A DNA stretch of 64,000 nt, taken from positions 682,001-746,000 of the forward strand of contig JAGVVL010000002.1 of NCBI GenBank assembly GCA_018287875.1, given 5' to 3'. Shown piece by piece: positions 57,131-64,000 of the stretch. The notes under the pieces were generated by a model. It was not told the origin of the DNA. It searched no databases and saw only the letters and a program-made list of their open reading frames with translations. Within the stretch, counting starts at the first letter, position 1. Each line of letters starts with the position of its first letter. The stretch is from Nigrospora sphaerica. Its lineage: Eukaryota; Ascomycota; Sordariomycetes; Amphisphaeriales; Apiosporaceae. A program made the position numbers and the translations under genes.

Positions 57131-59719
57131 TCAGATCCTCGGATCTGGCTTTAGGGGAAAGCGCGGGCTCAGGGGCCAGTGAAACCGACCGGGCGTCGTC
57201 GGCCCGCCGCCGCCCGACGCCCGCGCGGCATCGCCAGTCAGGGAGTGGCTGTGGTGCCGAGCGGCCACGGGCGCCAGGGACAGGCGGTTGACCTGCTGCT
57301 GCTGCTGCTGCTGCTGTTGGATTCCCAAGCCCGCCAGCCCGGCACCGCCCGGCACCAGCGGGGCGGGCACGTGGACGGGCGCGCCGGAGCCATGGCCGGG
57401 GGCCGGCGACGGGAACAGGCTGAAGGGGGGGGGGGGCCGGAGTCCGCCAGGACCGGCGCCTGTCGAGGGCCGGCTGCTGGCGCCGTGGCTGCTCGCCCGG
57501 CTGGTGGCGGCGTAAGAGGGCGTGAAGCCGGGAGACGTGCCGCCTGACGCGTGGTATGGCTGCGTCTGTTGCTGGTGCTGCTGGGCCGGGGCCGGGGCCG
57601 GGGCCGGGACCGCCGGCGGCTGCAGTTGTGGCTGTGATACGGCCAGTGGCATCTGCGGACGCGACGCCGGCAGCGACTTGCGCGGGAACTGCAATTGGCG
57701 GCCCGGCGGCGCCAGCGGGGTGAAGCACAATGGGATGGTGTGCGAGTCGCGTGTCGACAGGGACATGAGGGTGCCGCGGGCCGGATCGTGGCAGCGGCGC
57801 GGGCTCGCCGGCGGGCTCACGTCGCCCTCGCCCGCGTCGCCCTCGCCCTCACCGGTCGGCGAGGGGCCGCGCGAGCCGCTCGCTTGCCCCAACGGGGGTT
57901 GCTTCAGCAGCATGGCCATGTGGCCATCGAGCTGCGTGCCCACCAGGGCCGAACCCCAGGACCCCCACGACGTCACATTTTCATGGCGGGGGATCTCGGG
58001 CGGCGGCTCAAGCCTGCTGCTGTGGACGTGGAGTGCCTGGCCCGATGATCGCCGTGGGGGCAACGGGCCGAGACTTGACACTCGTCTTTGCGCGCGCTCG
58101 GGGACCGTCGGCGCCCATGGCGGCGGTGGCGGTATATCATTGCTGCAGAATGACTCTGGAACCGAAGCCCTCGCCGGCCGGACTTCTGTTCGGCTCGAGT
58201 CCCGCATGCATACGCGCGGATCTTGCATGTTTTGATCTTCTACCGGAACTCGCACGACTTGGACCCTTTTCTTGCCGTCGCCGCTGTTTTTGCGCGTGAG
58301 CTGGAGCCGGACCGGCTGAGGTTCCAATCCCAGAGGACCCTTTCCGGGCTGCAGCGCCCACTGATGAAAGTCGATGGGGTCCTCGTTGCATCCTATCGAC
58401 CCGGTGCCGACGGCGGCGGTCGCCCCCAAGCCGCTCGGGTGCCTTGGGGGTATGCGGCGGGGAGACACGGAAAGCTCGGCCGGTTGGGCACCGTCCAGGT
58501 TTCGCTTCTCGTCCCTTGGGTAGATGGCGGAAGGGGTATCCGCATCATGCAGCGCGGCTTGTGAACTTTTCATGTAGCTCGGAGAGCGCGTGCCATGGAA
58601 TACAACGGTGCTCTGGTTGTGGCGACGGCGAAAGTAGACGAAAACGAGCAGAAATGTAACGACCGCCGCCCCGATGATGCTACCCACCAAAGTTGCGGCG
58701 AGCTGGCCGTGCGAAAGATTCGACGATGAGACAACATCACCGGTGTCTGCATCAGCCGTGCCCTCGAGCTATATTTAGACTCGTTAACCTTTGACCGTTT
58801 GGGACCGTCCACGTCGAAATATGCCTCTTCTTACCTGCGAAGAGGATTTTGTGATCGCATCTGTCATTGTTGTCGTTATCATGTCCGTTTGTACCGTGGT
58901 TTCCATCATCGTCACCGTCACCGTCACCGTTGTTGGCGGCACCGTGACCGGGGCCAAGGTAGCACCAGCAGCCGCGCTCGCCTGGACTGCCGCAATAGCG
59001 CTCGAAGCGCTGGCGACGAGACTGCTACTAACCACGGAAGCGCTGGCGACGAGACCGCTAATGACCGCGGAAGCACTGGCGTTGGTGCTGGAAACTTGGC
59101 TGGACGCTGCCGCCGCCGCCGCCGCCTGGGCCGAACTGATTTGCGACGACGCCGATGCCGCTACTGTAGCAGAAGCCGCTGCCACATCGGTAGAAGACTG
59201 GGTTGACAGGGCCGCGAGGGTGGCTGAGAAGCTTTGCGATGCTGCCGCCAACGCTGATTCGGCGCTACTGCTGAGGGAGCTCAACTGTTGCTCCGTAGGA
59301 CAGCTTCCAGGGCCATTCTGACCGAAACCTCTTCCGCCACCTCCGGGGCCTGGACTTCCTCCAGGGCCCCCTCCAGGACCTCCTCCTGGGCCCGGTGGCC
59401 TCTCCACAGTCTCTTCTCCTGGTCCGCCTCCTGGCCCTTGTCGAAGTTCCAGCCTCGGTGTCGGTGTTGGCGTAACAAACGTTATTGTCGGGGTATCGGG
59501 AGCACCACTTTCTACTCGCCTCAGTGCTTCGCCGCCGACTGGGTCTTGACCGGACGGCTGCCGATGAGTGTGAGAGGCCTGGTCTCCTCCAATCCATGAT
59601 GGAATCCTCTTGCCCAATACAAGGCTTCGGCCGATCCCGTCAGTACCGCGGCCCTCGGCAGTCCATAAGGCAGTCAGCAGGAACAACGACGAGAGGAGAG
59701 CGCGGGCTTTCGCCATCAT
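57131..59719 (-). CDS. Single-pass mucin-like membrane protein, possible wall sensor
   Basis: Two exons are inferred, 59719-58835 and 58768-57131, joined by a 66-nt intron, giving 840 residues. A signal peptide lies at about 2-23. A Gly/Pro-rich stretch (about 95-140) follows, including GPGGGPGGGPGGSPGPGGGG. About 140 residues of Ser/Ala-rich sequence are likely O-mannosylated, then a Thr/Val-rich TVPPTTVTVTVTMMETT. The single membrane span is at about 322-341 (LVGSIIGAAVVTFLLVFVYF), followed by RRRHN. The long cytosolic tail (about 345-840) is Pro/Ser/Gln-rich and disordered, with a nine-Gln run. The layout resembles Mid2/Wsc-type stress sensors, but no WSC cysteine domain or clear Mid2 signature is present, so function is inferred from architecture only. 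Two ATGs begin the frame (59719, 59716). Confidence 0.75.
57293..57316 (-). repeat. CAG triplet run (eight copies) coding poly-Gln
   Basis: Eight CTG on the plus strand read as CAG on the coding strand. With an adjacent CAA they give nine glutamines in the cytosolic tail of the mucin-like protein. Confidence 0.9.
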
Positions 59720-61474
59720 GGTTGCGGTTGTCGTCACGATGCAATGTCCATTACCGTCACGAAGCCCCAGAAGTAATGAAAAAGTCAGAGGGGCGCAAGC
59801 AAAAACGAGAAACGCAAGAAGCAGCTAACGGGGGGAAAGCGGACCAAAGAGGGGAGGGACGGCCAGACCCAAGGATACTAAAGCGAGCGGCCGGGAGGCC
59901 AGCGTGCCCGCCATTTGACATGTTTTCCTGGCCTTCATCCAAAGTCGCGCTGGTCTCAGGCCCATGGTGATACCGTCTATGGAGCCTGCCCATGTTGAGC
60001 CGCGACTTCGGAAAAAGGGCCAGAGCCCTATGGAGGAGGTCTAAGCCGGCGGAGGAATGGGGAGGGGCGGCCAGGCAGGGCCAGTGCCGCCAGCCCGCTC
60101 ATCCCATAATATTCACTTGGTGACTACGCGCGGACGGCGACGGCAGCCGAGGGTGGTGCCGGGCGTTCGACCGTTGCGTGCCGCCTGCGAGCTCGAGGAC
60201 CCTAGGCGCCCCTGGCTGACCAAGTAGGTGCGTTGGGCGGCGCGCCGTCTCCCAGCTGGGGGAAGAACGTGTTTCGGCCCGCCCGTGCCTCCATCGAGGC
60301 ATGCGAGGCACACACGGCCAACGGGTAGTCTAACGTCGCTCGGCATCTGGGTGGACAGCAGGTGGACGCGCCGGCGAAACTCTCCCCATCCCGGCGGCGT
60401 CGACTGTGGTCCCTACCCAGCACGGGCGTGACGGCGGCTAGGTGGTCTTGGTGGCTGACGCCGGGCTGAACCCCGAGTCCTTCACCAAGGAGTATACGGA
60501 GAAAGGCGATACATCCGGGCAAGTGAGACGCAGCCGAGGTGGTGGCAGTGGAAGGGGTAGACGTGGGGTTGAAAGGAAGGTGGAAAGCCTCGGTTTCCCG
60601 GAAGGCACACACGGTCTCCACTATCGGAGCCCCACTGGCCCGTCGCTGTCGTCGCGGTTTCCTTTGCGAGAAACGTTAGCACCCACTTACACACCCCATG
60701 TCCGTGTGGGCTAGTAGTACAAATCGAAACCATGGATGGCCATCGCGGGCCTGCGGCTGTCATTCCCATTTCCTGGCCCTCAGAAGCGACTGGAAAGCCA
60801 AACGCCCCGGGTGGAGGGGCCGTGTGCCCAGCCCCGCCACCGCGGCAAAGTGACCCTCCTGAAACTCGAGCCAGTGACAAAAGGGCATAGGACGATGTTT
60901 CGACAGCGGCCTGGCTCGCCGCTGTCGAGCGGTAGCACGGTTGGACGTCTTGTCTGCGCGGCACTGGTGGAAGGGCTTCACAGGGATGGGCGGTGGAGGC
61001 GACACGAGGGCGCGCCCTACGTCGGGTTTACCCAGCTGGGCGAGAGAAAGCCAAGGGGCATTCGAGATCTTGAAACGTGCCCCCCGGATCGACCAGTTGC
61101 AGATCCTCGTCGATCGTGCCGTGCATTGAAACCGGGCGACGAGTACTTCTGTCTACAACGTGGTATTTTTCGGTATCCCGGTCCTTGCCCACTCCCCAGG
61201 GTTGCAGCGAGACCTTAAGCTTAAAAACCCACTTTCGCCTGGCCCAATCTTGCACAGTGGCGTATTCACCAACCTAGGAGTCTGGTTTTTCGGAGCCAAG
61301 GATTTCTGATTGCATTTTTATCTTACTTAGTACAGGTACCTACAGAATCGTAGCAATAGGGGAGGGCCCCAAGCAGAAGGTCGCTCACGCCAGATATCTA
61401 TTTGTGGAAAACGTAGCCGCACTCAGGCGCCTCGTTGCCGCCTTGTGCGCCTGGTTTCGACCCGTATATCTCCC
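59720..61474. other. Intergenic between the GH5 and mucin-like genes
   Basis: No gene seen in 1.75 kb. It holds the mucin-like gene promoter and the GH5 3' flank. Frames on both strands are short and overlapping. Confidence 0.55.
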
Positions 61475-63308
61475 TCAGATGAATTGCGTGAGTGAGGGCA
61501 ACACGCTCGTGTACGCGACGCCCGAGGGCGGCTCCATGCTGTACATGTAGTCCCCCCACCATGGGCCACCTGGGAGTCGGGTCAGTTCGGCTCCTTCCAA
61601 ATAGGGCACAAGAGGAGCGGTTGCGAGGAACAACAACCAGCCAAGGGGGAGTGGTAAGAGAAGAGAGGAGAGAATAAAAAGATGAAAGCCAAGGAAACAG
61701 AGGAAGATAAAGAAGAAAACCCAAGCTTACCTCCCCACCATAGCCAGCCGGCCCACACGTCCGAGTTGTCCTGCATGAAGCTGAGCATGTCCTTGAGGGC
61801 GGTGATGCACTGGGCGTTGGCGCCGCCCGCCGTCTCGCCGATGACGCCCTTCTTGTTGTTCTGTTTGAGCCACTTGGTGGCTTCGGCGAGGCGCTCGCGG
61901 CCAATGGTGCTCGACACGCACGCCGTCGCCGTGCCCGACCCGTCGCTGTCAAGGTACTGGTGCATCTCGTACACGATCTTGTCAGAGGGGTCCGTCAATT
62001 TGGCCACTGCGTGTCACGCAACCCAAAAAGTCAGCTCGTGTACCTCGTTTCCAAAAGGGAGGATGCGCGCGCGTCCCACGGCAACAGACAACCGCACGAG
62101 GGGCGCGTCACGCGGGAAGTGGAAGAAGAAAGAAGAACCAGATAGGGTGGAATTCCGCCCGACGCGGTAGGGCTTGCTGGTTTATCAAGCAGGAGACGCG
62201 CCTGTCGGCCCATGTCACGGGACACTTACTCTCGGTTGAAGTGCCGCTGGAAACCTGCAGAGACGAAGCGAGTCAGCACACTGCGGTCACCCCTTTTCAT
62301 CCCGCGCCGTTTCACGTACCCAGTGCCAGGCGCCGGTCCACGAGTTGCCCTCGACGAAGATGTACTGCTCAGTCGCACCGGCGGCGCGGATACCGTCGAT
62401 GGCGGCCTGGTTCAGGCGGCCCACCAGTTCATTGTCCATGTCGTGGTACTCGTTGTTGGTATCGAAGATGACCTTTTCGTTCTTGGCGTAACGCTTCGCC
62501 ACCGTCGTCCACCACGTCTTGAAGTCGTCGACCTCGGTGATGATCTGTGTTAACGCCCTCCCCTCGCGTCAGCCCATCCGTCAGGATTGCGTGTGTGCAC
62601 GCGCGACCCCCGCCCCAAGGGAAAACGAACCTGTCCACCGAATCGTCCGTAGTTGTGAGGATCGATGATGGCGTAGGCGCCCCTGTGGTGGCCCACGCGT
62701 CAGTTTCTTTAGGAGCCCTTTGAAGATTCATCTATAGTTCTGTACGCACTTTCCTGTGATGTAGGAGACGATCTGATCTACCCGTTAGCCCCAGCGCACC
62801 TTATGCACATGCTTGAGAGCCGCAGCCGCGGTCAAGGGGGGGGAAAGGCCTTACATCGTCCAATCCGGCAACGTAAGCCTCGTCGAAAGTGCCCGTTAGT
62901 TTGCCGGGGGTGATGCGTTCCCTGTTCGCGCGTCAACAACACCATTCAGCTCCCGGCTAAGCCCGCGAGAAGACACTGGGTGCCGTGTCCGGGAGGGGGC
63001 TCACATCAGGGTGGGCACGCGGAACGTGTTCATGCCTTTGGCGACCATTGTCTGTCATCGCTGGTCAGTCGCGGCCGTGCGAGAGAAGGGCTGCAGGCAT
63101 TTCGTACATCAATGGAGGCATGAGCCGGCCATATGTAGTCCTTGTTCAGTTGGCCGGGCACGTGGGCTTCGCCGAACTCGCCGCCCGACTCGCTGACGCC
63201 GGTGAACTGGAACTTGCTCTTCCGCTTCTGAACGGCCGACTGGCCGGCGGGCGCCGCCAAAACGGTGGCGGCCGTGGCAGCGCCAAGCAGTACGTTTAGG
63301 AATCTCAT
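61475..63308 (-). CDS. Secreted GH5 endo-beta-1,4-glucanase without a binding module
   Basis: Nine exons are inferred: 63308-63108, 63051-63005, 62921-62855, 62772-62750, 62682-62631, 62544-62320, 62254-62230, 62006-61731 and 61569-61475, giving 336 residues with consistent phases. A signal peptide (about 1-19) and a short basic pro-region (QKRK) precede the catalytic barrel. Family landmarks: [37 protein letters not shown], the acid/base Glu162 in [31 protein letters not shown], the nucleophile Glu271 in GVIGETAGG, and [16 protein letters not shown] near the end. This matches fungal GH5 subfamily 5 cellulases, which cut internal bonds of cellulose. No linker or CBM1 is present. Exons 4 (23 nt) and 7 (25 nt) are unusually small, and intron 7 (223 nt) is the longest here. 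Promoter: see the TA run at 63390-63414. Confidence 0.9.
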
Positions 63309-64000
63309 GGCGATGTTCAGGCTGGGACTAACGAAGGACGGTGGTGGCTACCCAGTGTCAAGTCCTGCCGTGCCACGGGTAGCATCGTTTATATATATAT
63401 ATATATACATATATGTCACTTCCACTATGTCCATGTCGCGATTACATGGCTTGCGGAGATGTGGGCATTCGGCTGAGGTCGTCGCTCCGCCTGGAATAGA
63501 GTATCGGCCAGTCCAGCCACCGAAGCGGACCAAACCCGAGGGTCCCGCTGCCCCGTAATCTAACGGTTTGCCAGATTGAACTCCAAAACCCATGGGAGAC
63601 TCATTTCCTATTACCTGGTCATGAGCGTGGGCCCCTTGTAGCGCGTTCGATCGAGACAGGAGTATGGGTGAATCGACGGGCGAAGAAGCATTGATGCAAT
63701 GCAGGGGTTCATCTGCCGCCAGCCTCGGAGCTTGATTCCCCGTCCCTATCGCGTATCCAATCTATCTGAGACGGACATGGGTGCTCCACTACCGTCAAGG
63801 CGAATCTTTGACTTTTCGTTGCTGTGGCCAGATCGTGGAGGGGGGCGACAAAGCTGGAGAGAAGGCGCGTGAAGCGCTCGCTGCGTTCAGGGGGAAGGGG
63901 TGGTGAATGATGTGCCTTCGCTGGCGCCGGCAGAGGGTTCGTTGCCCAGGTGCTGTAACCACAATTTACATAGAACAAGTGCAGGATACTATGTACTACG
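63309..64000. promoter_or_regulatory. Upstream region of the GH5 gene and right edge of the window
   Basis: No gene seen to the window end. Apart from the TA run, I did not find a clear cluster of known cellulase-regulator sites by eye. Confidence 0.5.
63390..63414 (-). promoter_or_regulatory. TA-repeat, likely TATA element of the GH5 gene
   Basis: An alternating (TA)n run of about 20 bases followed by CATATATG lies 82-106 bases upstream of the minus-strand ATG at 63308, the usual place for a TATA box of a highly expressed secreted enzyme. Its length is unusual and could vary between strains. Confidence 0.6.

Noticed and set aside
1..64000. CRISPR array, operon-type promoters or ribosome binding sites
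   Set aside because: Spliced eukaryotic genes throughout; no regularly spaced repeats were seen.

Overview
This window is nuclear DNA from a filamentous ascomycete, most likely a Sordariomycete and possibly Chaetomiaceae-like. The genes are GC-rich with G/C-ending codons. Introns are mostly 50-220 nt with GT..AG ends and CTAAC/CTGAC branch sites. Closely packed housekeeping genes alternate with GC-rich intergenic stretches of up to 5.4 kb. I see no rRNA, convincing tRNA, CRISPR array, intact transposon or viral gene. Exon boundaries were placed by eye from splice consensus, frame continuity and family conservation.

Layout, left to right: a Gyp5-like TBC RabGAP (2.5-5.7 kb, +); 40S protein eS8 (7.4-8.2 kb, -); a giant Tom1/HUWE1 HECT ubiquitin ligase of about 4,067 residues (11.9-24.4 kb, +); PRPP synthetase (25.3-26.5 kb, -); 40S protein eS6 (27.6-28.5 kb, -), divergent from Ctf8 (29.1-29.6 kb, +); a GFA-family zinc protein (30.2-30.8 kb, -); a microsomal cytochrome P450 (32.5-34.5 kb, +); an unrecognised Ala/Pro-rich protein (35.7-36.6 kb, -); Pho88/Snd3 (38.1-38.8 kb, +); Rad14/XPA (39.6-41.0 kb, +); a small His-rich, apparently GPI-anchored protein (41.5-42.2 kb, -); a Pra1/Aspf2-type zinc-binding secreted protein (43.6-45.0 kb, +); a 5.4-kb gene-poor stretch; an Mnn4/LicD-type protein with a Lys/Glu tail (50.4-51.5 kb, +); a ubiquitin-like plus WLM-domain protein (53.0-54.2 kb, -); the HDEL receptor Erd2 (55.4-56.2 kb, +); a large single-pass mucin-like membrane protein (57.1-59.7 kb, -); and a nine-exon GH5 endoglucanase (61.5-63.3 kb, -).

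Most genes are independent housekeeping functions: vesicle traffic and ER targeting (Gyp5, Erd2, Pho88/Snd3), translation (eS6, eS8), ubiquitin and DNA maintenance (Tom1, Ctf8, Rad14, WLM protein), and cell surface or secretion (Mnn4-like, mucin-like sensor, GH5).

The most interesting locus is 41.5-45.0 kb. A Pra1/Aspf2-type protein, whose terminal Cys/His motif sits on a separate 14-codon last exon, is divergently paired with a GPI-type surface protein. That protein carries three near-identical CEPHGDHWHC modules and a His/Asp-rich stretch. The 1.34-kb region between them holds a perfect 17-bp inverted repeat with CAAGGT cores and two GCCAAGGT sites that overlap the published ZafA-type (CAAGGT) and PacC-type (GCCARG) cores. 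My inference is a candidate metal-acquisition module of secreted binder plus cell-wall binder under joint zinc/pH control.
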